Shown: positions 1 to 7,640 of the stretch, piece by piece | Numbering within the stretch: the first letter of the stretch is position 1 | Layout: each line of letters opens with the position of its first letter | Assembly (NCBI GenBank): GCA_016934675.1 | Contig: JAFGSJ010000040.1 | Location: 1-39,883, forward strand | DNA: 39,883 nt | Direction: 5' to 3' | Origin: a bacterium | Lineage (GTDB): Bacteria; CSSED10-310; JAFGSJ01 | Notes under the pieces: model-generated | Seen by the model: only the letters and a program-made list of their open reading frames with translations | Database searches by the model: none | Told to the model about the DNA's origin: nothing | Program-made: the position numbers and the translations under genes

Positions 1-1014
1 CTTGGGGTCCTTTTTGGCAAGATGGATTAATGTTTTGGCGAAAATATCGGTATATGAAGGTTGGGAATTGTGTTTCTTGACATGTCCGTTCGAAATATAA
101 AACGGTGAGACCCCATGAAAGGCGGCAGCATCTTTTTCCGAGGGATTGTAGCCCTTGCCTTTCTTGGTGACTACATGGATCAGGATCGGACCACGCAGAT
201 TACGGACATTGTTGAGTGTTTCGAGCAAATGCTTGAAATTGTGCCCCTCGATCGGCCCGACATATTTGAAACCCAATTCCTGAAAGATGACTTCGGGCAC
301 AACGAAAGCTTTGATCCGTTCCTGCAGTTTCTTGGCATGCCACAACATCTGATCGCCATACGAAGGTATGGATTTGAGCAGGGCTTCGACCTCACCCTTG
401 AAACGGTTGTAACGTGCACCGGTAATGATCCGGCCCAGATAGCTCGATAGGGCACCAACGTTGGGCGAAATGGACATCTTATTATCGTTGACAATGACGG
501 TCAGGTTCTTTTTTTCGAAGTCACCGGCATGGTTGAGGGCTTCAAAAGCCATCCCGCCGCCCAGGGCCCCATCACCGATAACCGCGATCACATTGAAATC
601 CTGTTCGAGCCGGTCACGGGCTTCCGCGATCCCAAGGGCTGCCGAGATCGAAGTCGAGGCATGCCCCGTCCCGAAACAGTCGTACTCACTTTCCTCGATA
701 TTGGGGAAGCCGGACAAGCCGTCTTCCTGGCGCATGAGGTGAAATCTGTCCCGTCGTCCGGTCAGGATTTTATGAGCATAACTCTGGTGACCCACGTCCC
801 AGATTATCTTATCAACCGGGGTGTTATATATATAATGCAGGGCGATGGTCAACTCGACCACGCCGAGTGAGGAAGCCAGATGGCCGCCCGTATTGGAAAT
901 GGTCTTTATGATGAAATCCCTGATTTCTTCAGCCAATTGAGGCAGCGAAGCCTGGGGTACTTTTTTCAAATCAGCCGGTGAGTTGATCTGATCGAGCAAT
1001 GGCGTCATGGTCAT
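1..1014 (-). CDS. dxs: 1-deoxy-D-xylulose-5-phosphate synthase, N-terminal part (runs off left edge)
   Basis: Dxs condenses pyruvate and glyceraldehyde 3-phosphate to DXP, the first step of the non-mevalonate isoprenoid route, in the cytoplasm with thiamine diphosphate. The minus strand is open without a stop from an ATG at 1014 to position 1, giving 338 codons of a protein normally about 620-640 residues long. Visible signatures are GGHLASSLGVVELTIALHY near the N terminus, the phosphate-proximal VGHQSYAHKILTGR, and the ThDP motif GDGALGGGMAFEALNHAG ending in NDNKMSIS. An AAAGGA Shine-Dalgarno lies 7-8 nt before the ATG at 1014; a second in-frame ATG at 1008 is possible. It follows ispA by 36 nt and is probably the last visible gene of the run. 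No frameshift is apparent. Only the missing C-terminal half is uncertain. Confidence 0.95.
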   Translation of the reverse strand, partial: MTMTPLLDQINSPADLKKVPQASLPQLAEEIRDFIIKTISNTGGHLASSLGVVELTIALHYIYNTPVDKIIWDVGHQSYAHKILTGRRDRFHLMRQEDGLSGFPNIEESEYDCFGTGHASTSISAALGIAEARDRLEQDFNVIAVIGDGALGGGMAFEALNHAGDFEKKNLTVIVNDNKMSISPNVGALSSYLGRIITGARYNRFKGEVEALLKSIPSYGDQMLWHAKKLQERIKAFVVPEVIFQELGFKYVGPIEGHNFKHLLETLNNVRNLRGPILIHVVTKKGKGYNPSEKDAAAFHGVSPFYISNGHVKKHNSQPSYTDIFAKTLIHLAKKDPK

Positions 1015-1050
1015 GAGAGCATCCTTTCCCACGAAGGACTTGATTCTTAA

Positions 1051-1956
1051 TCACATCTTTCTATTATACACATATCGGGCGATTTCTACAAGTATCTGGA
1101 CCGGTAGCGCAGTATCTGACAGAGCATCAACAGCTTGCTCGATCAATTGTTCGGCATCGTGTCTGGACTGGTCTATTCCGACCAGGGCTGGATAGGTCGC
1201 TTTTCCTCGTTCGAGATCGCTGTGGGCGTTCTTGCCCAAAACACTTGATTCACTGAGAATATCAAGTATATCATCGATGATCTGAAAAGCAAGTCCGATT
1301 TTCTGGCCGAATGTTCGAAAGGCTTGAATGGTGCGGTCGTCATCGGTATAAAGCAGGCAGCCCATGACAATGGCGACTTCGATCATGGCCGCGGTTTTAT
1401 AACGATGGATCGAACGGACTTCTTCGAGGCCCACCTTAATCCTTTCAGCGATAATATCGGCGATCTGTCCGCCGACCATACCGTCAAAACCGGCATTATG
1501 GAACAGCTCGCTCGCGGCCCTGCACATGGGCTGGGCCAGCTCCGGGAAACGTTCATGGGCCAGAAGACAGACCTTCAGGGCCTGGTCCAATAGCCCAATC
1601 CCTGCTTTTGTCGCGATTTCGGTCCCAAAAGCGATGTGGCAGGTGGGCCGACCACGTCTGAGTGTGTCATTATCCATTGCGGGCAGATCATCGTGAATCA
1701 GCGAATAGGTATGGATCATTTCAAGAGCACAAGCCAGGGCAGATACCGGTCCCAACTCGGAGCTGAAAATGCGGGCCGTTGTCAAGGTCAGGATCGGGCG
1801 TAACCGTTTGCCCCCGGAAAAGAGTGAGTAGGCCATGGCCTCCCTGACTCGTGTCGAATGACCGGTCCCGGTCGTCCATTCGAAATACTCTGTCAGGACC
1901 TGCTCGAAATAAAGGCGTTGCTCTTGTAAATATTCATGAATGTTGAAAGGGCTCAA
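1051..1956 (-). CDS. ispA: Farnesyl diphosphate synthase (short-chain polyprenyl synthase)
   Basis: This 301-residue trans-prenyltransferase adds IPP units to DMAPP/GPP to make FPP for undecaprenyl and quinone side chains. The first aspartate-rich motif DDLPAMD is at residues 89-95, followed by TLRRGRP. The second, DDILD, is at 228-232 with GKNAHSDLERGKATYP downstream. GGQIADI around 162 is also typical. An aromatic Tyr at 84, five residues before the first motif, fits a bacterial FPP synthase, although geranylgeranyl product cannot be excluded. The ATG at 1956 lies inside the 3' end of xseB, so the two genes overlap by 23 nt and are probably translationally coupled. The xseB-ispA-dxs order is widely conserved. 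Confidence 0.93.
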   Translation of the reverse strand: MSPFNIHEYLQEQRLYFEQVLTEYFEWTTGTGHSTRVREAMAYSLFSGGKRLRPILTLTTARIFSSELGPVSALACALEMIHTYSLIHDDLPAMDNDTLRRGRPTCHIAFGTEIATKAGIGLLDQALKVCLLAHERFPELAQPMCRAASELFHNAGFDGMVGGQIADIIAERIKVGLEEVRSIHRYKTAAMIEVAIVMGCLLYTDDDRTIQAFRTFGQKIGLAFQIIDDILDILSESSVLGKNAHSDLERGKATYPALVGIDQSRHDAEQLIEQAVDALSDTALPVQILVEIARYVYNRKM

Positions 1957-2164
1957 TTTTCAATTCCCCATCAGGGCCTTTCAAAAGTATCTCGACCTTT
2001 TGACGGGCCTCTTCCAGTTGTTGGGCACACCAGCGAGACAAACCAGTGCCTTCCTCGAATAATTTAAGTGAATCCTCGAGCGAGACATCACCAGCCTCGA
2101 GTGTTCGCGTGATTTCTTCGAGCCGGGCAAATGCTTCTTCAAATGTCATTTTTTTCTTTTTCAT
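1934..2164 (-). CDS. xseB: Exodeoxyribonuclease VII small subunit
   Basis: XseB is the small coiled-coil subunit that binds XseA to form exonuclease VII, which degrades single-stranded DNA to oligonucleotides. The protein is 76 residues, the usual size, and contains the family core MTFEEAFARLEEITRTLEAG followed by VSLEDSLKLFEEG. The reading frame is open further upstream, but the ATG at 2164 is preferred. It gives the usual length, begins a Lys-rich MKKKKMTFEEAF start and has a GGGGA ribosome site just upstream. This start lies within the last codons of xseA (26 nt overlap), and the stop lies within ispA, so the three genes are interlocked. Confidence 0.92.
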   Translation of the reverse strand: MKKKKMTFEEAFARLEEITRTLEAGDVSLEDSLKLFEEGTGLSRWCAQQLEEARQKVEILLKGPDGELKIEPFQHS

Positions 2165-3578
2165 GGTTTTTTCCCCACAGGGTGGTTTGATTGATCTGTT
2201 CGACGGCACAACAGGCTTGTCCATCATGGAATTGGAGCCTGAGATGTTGATCGATCTGCAGATCGGCTACCCGTTTGATGACCGAATCCTGGTCCGGTCC
2301 CAGCACGATGGAATAACCTCGGGCCAGTTGGCCCAGGGGAGACAATGTTTCAAGTTTGGCGACGACATGGCGGAAATCCTGTTTACGACGCTCGAGGCCT
2401 CGTTGGAGGACTTCAAACAATCGGCTGGACCGGTCTGACAATTCCGATTGGGCCAGATCGATTGTGTGAATTGGACTCATCAGGGCCAATTTCTGGGCCT
2501 GGACAGTGAATGAGGCAGACCAGTCCGCGACCTGCTGACCGACAGTATGGCCCAGCCGGTTTCGCAGTTCATCGAGTCCGAGTTGCTTCTGATAAAAATA
2601 CCGTTCCGGTTCGTAATAGAGCGGTCGTTGGACAAGTGCTTGGAGCCGGGTCCAATAAAAATCGACCTTCTGCCTGATCGCATTGATCAGAAACTGGTCC
2701 ACGGCTCGGAGCTGGTTGATCAGGTCGTCCTTGTTCCGGACGACAAGCTCGGCTGCGGCAGAAGGCGTGGGTGCTCGAACATCAGCCACGAAATCGGCGA
2801 TGGTGAAATCAGTCTCGTGGCCGACTGCAGAGATGATCGGCACGGGACATGCATAGATGGCCCGGGCCACGATTTCCTCGTTGAAAGGCCACAGGTCCTC
2901 GATCGAGCCGCCACCACGTCCGATAATGATCACGTCGATATCGTCCCGACGACCGAGAGTTACGATGCCCTCGACGATTTCAGGGGCCGCTTCCTTGCCT
3001 TGGACCTTGGTCGGGAACAGCAGGACCCGGACATTACTGAACCGGCGTTCGAGAATGTTGAGCAGATCATGAATGGCTGCACCGGTCGAGGATGTAACGA
3101 TGCCAATCGTGCGGGGGAAGGGCGGTAAGGGTTTCTTGTGCTGGGGCGCGAAAAGACCTTCGGCCGCCAGTTTGGCCTTGAGTTGCTCGAAGGCCAATTG
3201 CAAAGCACCCTTGCCCTTGGGCTCCATAAACGATACAATGATCTGATATTCACCCCGCGATTCATACACGGTTATGTTGCCCGAAACTATGATTTCCAAA
3301 CCTTCTTCGGGCGTAAACTTCAGCCCACGCAGAGCAGAACGAAACATAACCGCCCGAATCTGGGTCTGATCATCTTTCAGAGTGAAATACATGTGACCGG
3401 AACGAGGCAGGGCCAGGTTCGATATCTCACCCTGGACCCAAACCGAACCAAAATTGCGCTCGAGAGTGTTCTTGATCGAACGGGTCAGTTGCGTCACGGT
3501 CAGTGGCTGCTGACGTTGAAAATCCAGGGGACTACCCATGGAGTCATATCTATTCTGGTCATGGTCGAACATGATCAT
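2139..3578 (-). CDS. xseA: Exodeoxyribonuclease VII large subunit
   Basis: XseA is the catalytic subunit of exonuclease VII. The 479-residue protein has an N-terminal OB fold (LTVTQLTRSIKNTLERNF, WVQGEISN, SGHMYFTLKDDQTQIRAVMF). The catalytic part follows with TSSTGAAIHDLLNILERRF, IGRGGGSIEDLWPFNEE and SAVGHETDFTIADFVADVRA, and then a long helical C-terminal region for XseB. The chosen ATG at 3578 overlaps the ymdB stop in an ATGA arrangement; an internal Met 14 codons later (MGSPLDFQRQQ) is an alternative start. The length is normal for the family. A translational relay ymdB-xseA-xseB-ispA is inferred from the chain of overlaps. Confidence 0.95.
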   Translation of the reverse strand: MIMFDHDQNRYDSMGSPLDFQRQQPLTVTQLTRSIKNTLERNFGSVWVQGEISNLALPRSGHMYFTLKDDQTQIRAVMFRSALRGLKFTPEEGLEIIVSGNITVYESRGEYQIIVSFMEPKGKGALQLAFEQLKAKLAAEGLFAPQHKKPLPPFPRTIGIVTSSTGAAIHDLLNILERRFSNVRVLLFPTKVQGKEAAPEIVEGIVTLGRRDDIDVIIIGRGGGSIEDLWPFNEEIVARAIYACPVPIISAVGHETDFTIADFVADVRAPTPSAAAELVVRNKDDLINQLRAVDQFLINAIRQKVDFYWTRLQALVQRPLYYEPERYFYQKQLGLDELRNRLGHTVGQQVADWSASFTVQAQKLALMSPIHTIDLAQSELSDRSSRLFEVLQRGLERRKQDFRHVVAKLETLSPLGQLARGYSIVLGPDQDSVIKRVADLQIDQHLRLQFHDGQACCAVEQINQTTLWGKNHEKEKNDI

Positions 3579-4357
3579 CGCTGCGGTAACCAGATGGGTT
3601 TGACCGAGAGGGCTTTACCCGTGTCTTCATCCACTTCGAACAGGACTGCACAAAAAATCAGATTCTCATGGGCAACTGTGAATCGGATCGGTCGCTGATT
3701 GATAAAATTGTAGAGTGCCTGTTCCTTTTCTATTCCGATGACAGAATCCCAACTTCCGCACATCCCCACATCTGAAATGTAGCCGGTATCACCGGGCAAG
3801 ATCCGATAATCAGCCGTCTGAATATGAGTATGCGTCCCGGCTACGGCCGTGACCCTGCCCGCAACATACCAGCCAAAAGCAACTTTCTCCGAAGTGGTCT
3901 CACTGTGAAAATCAATTATTTTGACGGGGTACTGGGCCGTATGGGCAATGATCTGATCGATGCATCGGAAAGGACAATCAAAATAGCCCAGATTGATCCG
4001 CCCAAGCAGATTGATCACGACCACATCACAGTAGTTGACCGAACGTATTTTTGTCCAGCCCCGACCGGGTGCATCACCCGGATAATTGGCCGGTCGCAGG
4101 ATATGGGGTTGCTTTTCGAGATATTCAATGATCGAACGTTCATGCCAGATATGATTGCCCGTGGTGATGACATCGACACCCAGGCCGAAGAGATCATCGG
4201 CAATCTGGGGTGTGATACCTTTTCCACTGGCCGCATTTTCGCCGTTGGCGATGACAAGGTCCACCGCATGTTCCTGACGAAGATCGCCCACATATCGCTC
4301 GACAACCTGTCGGCCCGGTTTTCCGACAATGTCACCTATAAGCAGTATTTTCATCAA
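3575..4357 (-). CDS. ymdB: YmdB-type metallophosphoesterase (TIGR00282)
   Basis: This is a 260-residue binuclear metallophosphoesterase of the YmdB/TIGR00282 family. Characterised members hydrolyse 2',3'-cyclic nucleotides and affect RNase Y-linked decisions in Bacillus. Metal-binding motifs are visible in order: KILLIGDIVGKPGR at the N terminus, VIANGENAASGKGIT, TTGNHIWHERSI, then DFHSETTSEKVAFGWYVAGR and VAGTHTHIQTADYRIL. The protein starts MMK; the second Met may be the true start. It sits 33 nt after rny, the partner conserved with it in many phyla, and its stop overlaps the xseA start. No signal peptide is seen. The family assignment is firm; the physiological substrate here is inferred. 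Confidence 0.92.
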   Translation of the reverse strand: MMKILLIGDIVGKPGRQVVERYVGDLRQEHAVDLVIANGENAASGKGITPQIADDLFGLGVDVITTGNHIWHERSIIEYLEKQPHILRPANYPGDAPGRGWTKIRSVNYCDVVVINLLGRINLGYFDCPFRCIDQIIAHTAQYPVKIIDFHSETTSEKVAFGWYVAGRVTAVAGTHTHIQTADYRILPGDTGYISDVGMCGSWDSVIGIEKEQALYNFINQRPIRFTVAHENLIFCAVLFEVDEDTGKALSVKPIWLPQR

Positions 4358-4390
4358 GTCAAGACTTTCTCAGGCCAAGAAAGGTCCCGC

Positions 4391-5953
4391 TTATTTGGCA
4401 TAATCAACAGTCCTGGTTTCCCTGATGGCTGTTACCTTGATTTCACCAGGATACTCGAGCTCCTGTTCGATTTTCTCGGCAATATCGCGTGAAAGGACAC
4501 ACATTTCCGAATCGCTGATTTCAGTCGGTTCGACAATAATCCTGATTTCACGACCGGCCTGGATCGCATACGCTTTTTGCACACCTTTGAACGAGTCAGC
4601 GATGGCTTCGAGTTTTTCGAGTCTTTTGATGTACGTTTCCAGTATTTCACGCCTGGCGCCGGGACGGGCCGCAGATAAAGCATCTGCTGCCTGGATCAGG
4701 ACCGCTTCAATGCTCTGAGGTTCCTCGTCGTGATGCTTCATAATGGCATCGACGATGGGGTCGGCTTCCCCATACCGTTTGGCCAGGTCGGCACCGATCT
4801 GTGCGTGCGTGCCTTCATATTCGTGATCGACCGCCTTGCCGATATCATGAAGTAAGCCGGCCCTGCGGGCGACCATGCGGTTGATGCCCAGGCTATCGGC
4901 CATCATTGAAGCCAGAAACGCGACTTCCTTGGAATGCTGCAGGACGTTCTGAGCATAGGATGTCCGATACTTCAGCCGACCGATCAGATTGATAATTTCC
5001 GGATGAATATTGGCCAGTCCCAACTCGAAGACGGTTTGCTCACCCAACTCCTTCAAGGATTTGGCCATTTCATCCTGGACCTTTTTCACGACTTCCTCGA
5101 TCCGGGCAGGATGTATCCGACCGTCATTGATCAATCGTTTTAAGGTAATTGCTGCCACCTCGCGCCGGATCGGATCGAAACCCGATAAAATCACGGCTTC
5201 CGGTGTGTCATCGATGATCAAATCAATGCCGGTAGCGGTCTCGAGTGCCCTGATATTGCGACCCTCTCGACCGATGATCCGACCCTTCATCTCCTCGGAT
5301 GGTAAATCAACTACCGTGACCGTAGACTCGACCACGTGTTCCGAAGCACAACGCTGCAAAGCCGAAATGATGATTTCCTTGCTTTTCTGATCGGCATGCT
5401 CCTTACACTCGTCAAGAATTTTCTTGACCTTGATCGACCCCTCCTTCTTGGCTTTCGCCTCCATCGATGCGATCAGAATCTCCTTGGCCTCCTCCGACGA
5501 GAGCCCGGATATCATTTCGAGCTTGCGCTGCTGTTCGACTATCGTCTCGCGAAACTTGTTCTCGAGCTCATCGATGCTGGCTTCCCGACGCTCCAAGTCC
5601 TTCTTCTTCTTCGAAAGTTTCTGCTCCTTCTGATCGAGTAAATTCAACTTCTTCTCGAGATTCTCTTCCCGCTTCATAAACCGCTTCTCTAAAACCTGAA
5701 GCTCGGCGCGACGCTCCTTGGTCTGCTTCTCGAATTCAGCCTTGGCCGCATAAAATTTCTCCTTTGCATCAAGAACGGCTGATTTTCGAGACGATTCTGC
5801 CTCTTTTTGGGCCACCCTGACTATCTTGTCCGCTTCAGATCTGGCCTTGTTTATCTTGGTGCGATACAGCAGAAAATGAAAAATCAAGCCCAGGATGAAG
5901 CCTAGAAGAGGTAAAATAATATACAATATCCAGGGAATCGATTCAAATGACAT
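4391..5953 (-). CDS. rny: Ribonuclease Y
   Basis: RNase Y is a membrane-anchored endoribonuclease that initiates mRNA decay. The protein has an N-terminal membrane segment (WILYIILPLLGFILGLIFHF) and a long charged coiled coil. A KH domain follows around residues 205-270 (GRIIGREGRNIRALETATG, then DDTPEAVILSGFDP). An HD domain spans roughly 335-430 (HSKEVAFLASMMADSLG, RRAGLLHDIGKAVDHEYEG, MKHHDEEP). The frame extends to an ATG at 5983, but the ATG at 5953 is preferred. It has a perfect GGAGGT seven bases upstream (5961-5966) and gives 520 residues, a typical RNase Y length. It lies between the 6S RNA gene and ymdB and is probably served by a promoter in the 5954-6187 gap. Confidence 0.95.
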   Translation of the reverse strand: MSFESIPWILYIILPLLGFILGLIFHFLLYRTKINKARSEADKIVRVAQKEAESSRKSAVLDAKEKFYAAKAEFEKQTKERRAELQVLEKRFMKREENLEKKLNLLDQKEQKLSKKKKDLERREASIDELENKFRETIVEQQRKLEMISGLSSEEAKEILIASMEAKAKKEGSIKVKKILDECKEHADQKSKEIIISALQRCASEHVVESTVTVVDLPSEEMKGRIIGREGRNIRALETATGIDLIIDDTPEAVILSGFDPIRREVAAITLKRLINDGRIHPARIEEVVKKVQDEMAKSLKELGEQTVFELGLANIHPEIINLIGRLKYRTSYAQNVLQHSKEVAFLASMMADSLGINRMVARRAGLLHDIGKAVDHEYEGTHAQIGADLAKRYGEADPIVDAIMKHHDEEPQSIEAVLIQAADALSAARPGARREILETYIKRLEKLEAIADSFKGVQKAYAIQAGREIRIIVEPTEISDSEMCVLSRDIAEKIEQELEYPGEIKVTAIRETRTVDYAK

Positions 5954-6141
5954 ACCCTTCACCTCCACAGCAGATGCTTCCATCTGCAGGAAACGGAGGA
6001 GTAAACAAAGAATGAGAATTGGGGTGAAGTGGTGCGCGGTGTCGTCTCACGAATCGGTGCGCTTGACGAAGGAAGGATAGCTTTCAGAAAAGCCTGATCG
6101 CATTGTTCCAAGAGTTCATACTCAGAACCTGGACCGCTCGT

Positions 6142-6169
6142 TCAATATTAATACTTTCTTTTCAATCAA
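6142..6169 (-). promoter_or_regulatory. Candidate promoter for rny operon
   Basis: On the minus strand TTGATT (6164-6169) is followed after 16 bases by TATTGA (6142-6147). It lies just downstream of the 6S RNA 3' end and about 190 bases before the rny start. Both boxes are moderate matches, so this is a plausible but weak call. Confidence 0.35.
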
Positions 6170-6187
6170 TTGCCTGCTCTGTTTCGC

Positions 6188-6379
6188 AAAAAAAAACTCC
6201 CCACACTATGCCGTGTCGCTGAATTTATTGAACCTGGTAAACCAGGTGGGTGTCCTGTCGAGAGGTTTTTGGGTCCCGGACGAGCGGGCATGCAAGCTCC
6301 TCCCAAACGCAGACTCCCTTTTTATGAGTGTTGGCTCAAAATCATTCAAACGATCACGCACATGGCAGGGAGTTTTCTG
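6188..6379 (-). ncRNA. ssrS: 6S RNA
   Basis: 6S RNA mimics an open promoter and sequesters housekeeping-sigma RNA polymerase in stationary phase. The minus-strand transcript of about 190 nt begins near AACTCCCTGCCATGTGCG and ends near CGACACGGCATAGTGTGGGG plus AGTT and a run of U. Its two ends therefore pair to form the long closing stem (6368-6374 with 6195-6201). Within it are GAGCCAACACTCA, GGGAGTCTGCGTTTGGGAGG and GCTTGCATGCCCG, which resemble the conserved segments flanking the central bubble in proteobacterial 6S RNAs. The position between zapA and rny matches deltaproteobacterial gene order. Ends are estimated by eye. Short open frames across this span are not genes. Confidence 0.82.
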
Positions 6380-6385
6380 CATTTT

Positions 6386-6415
6386 TTATACCTCGTTCCA
6401 AAGAAAATTATTCAA
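6386..6415 (-). promoter_or_regulatory. Promoter of the 6S RNA gene
   Basis: On the minus strand TTGAAT (6410-6415) and GTATAA (6386-6391) are separated by 18 bases. Initiation about seven bases further would fall near 6379, exactly where the closing stem of the 6S RNA begins. That agreement supports the call. Confidence 0.55.
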
Positions 6416-6630
6416 AACATTCGCAAGAATGACTGAAAAAAAGTAGCTAATATTGGAAATCGAGAAAACCAGTACAGCCTGCTGATAATCCAGCAACGGT
6501 CCCCCTAATTCCTTCGTTTCACCACAACTCCAATTTCCTCCTTCTATACTCTCCACATGATCATATATCAGTTTTGGTCTATGTAATCACTTATCACATT
6601 GATTTATGTAACTTCCTATAAAATAGTATA

Positions 6631-6930
6631 TCATTCCTGAATGGATTTGTCTAGTAGATTGATCAGTCTCTCGCTTTTTTCCTGCAAAATTTTTTCCCAG
6701 TTCTGGTTTAGGTCCTTGACTTGGAACAATTCATTCGAAATATTGACTGCGGCCAGAATAGCTATTTTTAATAAGTCGAGACCTTTGGTCGAATCGCTGA
6801 CTTCCTTCATCTTCAGATCGACAAATTTGGCGATTCGTAACATGTAATCCGGATTGGCATCGCCCATTAAGGTATAATTCTGCCCGAAAATATTCACGAT
6901 TATTTTCGATTGTTTTTTATCCGTTTGCAT
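6631..6930 (-). CDS. zapA: Cell division protein ZapA
   Basis: ZapA is a small cytoplasmic protein that cross-links FtsZ protofilaments and stabilises the Z ring. The 99-residue product has the typical N-terminal beta strand (KIIVNIFGQNYTLMGDANPD), the helix YMLRIAKFVDLKMKEVSDST, then LLKIAILAAVNISNELFQVK and a C-terminal coiled coil. Size and layout match the family. It follows the ZapB-like gene by 73 nt and precedes the 6S RNA gene, an arrangement seen in many proteobacteria. It is probably transcribed from the promoter upstream of the coiled-coil gene. Confidence 0.88.
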   Translation of the reverse strand: MQTDKKQSKIIVNIFGQNYTLMGDANPDYMLRIAKFVDLKMKEVSDSTKGLDLLKIAILAAVNISNELFQVKDLNQNWEKILQEKSERLINLLDKSIQE

Positions 6931-7003
6931 GTGTGGCCGGGAACGCTTTTCTCCTCTTCATCCAATCAGTGTTTACCCGTCGATCAGGACCTGCTTTCGA
7001 TCA

Positions 7004-7426
7004 CTATTCGACCTGGTCCGGTTCGGATGAATCCGCAGCCTCCGGGTCCCGCTCACCCTCAACTTCACCTTCTTCTTCATCGGATAAGGCTTGATCGGGC
7101 CCCTCATCATCCAGAGGCAATGATTGTTGTCGATCTTCTTCTTTAGTAAATAGCGATTCAAGCTGTTCGAGTTTACTCAAAACATTTAATGTTTTGGCCT
7201 TGAGTGCTTTACGTTCCTCATGGCACTGTTTGACTTCCTGTTCGAGATTGTTCTTTTCACGCAAGGCCGAACCAACCTGTTTCAACTCCTTTTCTTTTTT
7301 CTCGAGCTGGTCGGTCATGGTTTTCACTTTTGCAGCCAAGGCCTCTTTTTCCTTGACGAGTGTATTGAAACGCTCGGCCAAACGACCGATTTTCTGTTCA
7401 AGAACTTCGAAATTTTCAAGAGACAA
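7004..7426 (-). CDS. zapB: ZapB-like coiled-coil cell division protein
   Basis: This 140-residue soluble protein is almost entirely coiled coil over residues 1-100 (LEQKIGRLAERFNTLVKEKE, LEKKEKELKQVGSALREKN). VLSKLEQLESLF follows, then a very acidic tail rich in Glu and Asp. Such proteins directly upstream of zapA are usually called ZapB-like and are thought to join the divisome with ZapA. The start is a TTG at 7426 with a perfect AGGAGG five bases upstream, stronger than any later start. The acidic tail makes it longer than E. coli ZapB (about 80 residues). Family membership rests on context and coiled-coil pattern, so the exact role is inferred. Confidence 0.7.
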   Translation of the reverse strand: MSLENFEVLEQKIGRLAERFNTLVKEKEALAAKVKTMTDQLEKKEKELKQVGSALREKNNLEQEVKQCHEERKALKAKTLNVLSKLEQLESLFTKEEDRQQSLPLDDEGPDQALSDEEEGEVEGERDPEAADSSEPDQVE

Positions 7427-7507
7427 GATGACCTCCTCATGCGATGGAAGTGTTCAGAATATGTCACATCTGATTGAAATCAGCATTCTTTTCACAAACG
7501 TACCCAC

Positions 7508-7536
7508 TTAATAGCAAAAAAAATTGCCGGATGCAA
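7508..7536 (-). promoter_or_regulatory. Promoter upstream of zapB-zapA
   Basis: On the minus strand TTGCAT (7531-7536) and TATTAA (7508-7513) are separated by 17 bases. Initiation near 7500 leaves a leader of about 75 nt before the TTG start at 7426. No other feature was found in the gap 7427-7640. Confidence 0.5.
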
Positions 7537-7640
7537 CTGACACCCGTAAAAAGTTAAGCCCAATTGTCCTCATACGACATTTGTTCCAGGAAGTGACCAA
7601 GATACAAGCTGGAAGATACAGGAGAAAAGAAGAAAAAGGA

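Noticed and set aside
115-870. Several plus-strand and minus-strand open frames over the left end
   Set aside because: They lie antisense or out of frame to the clear dxs reading frame, which has the family motifs.
6170-6446. Plus-strand open frames of 77-88 codons
   Set aside because: They cover the 6S RNA gene on the opposite strand and have no ribosome site or protein-like composition.
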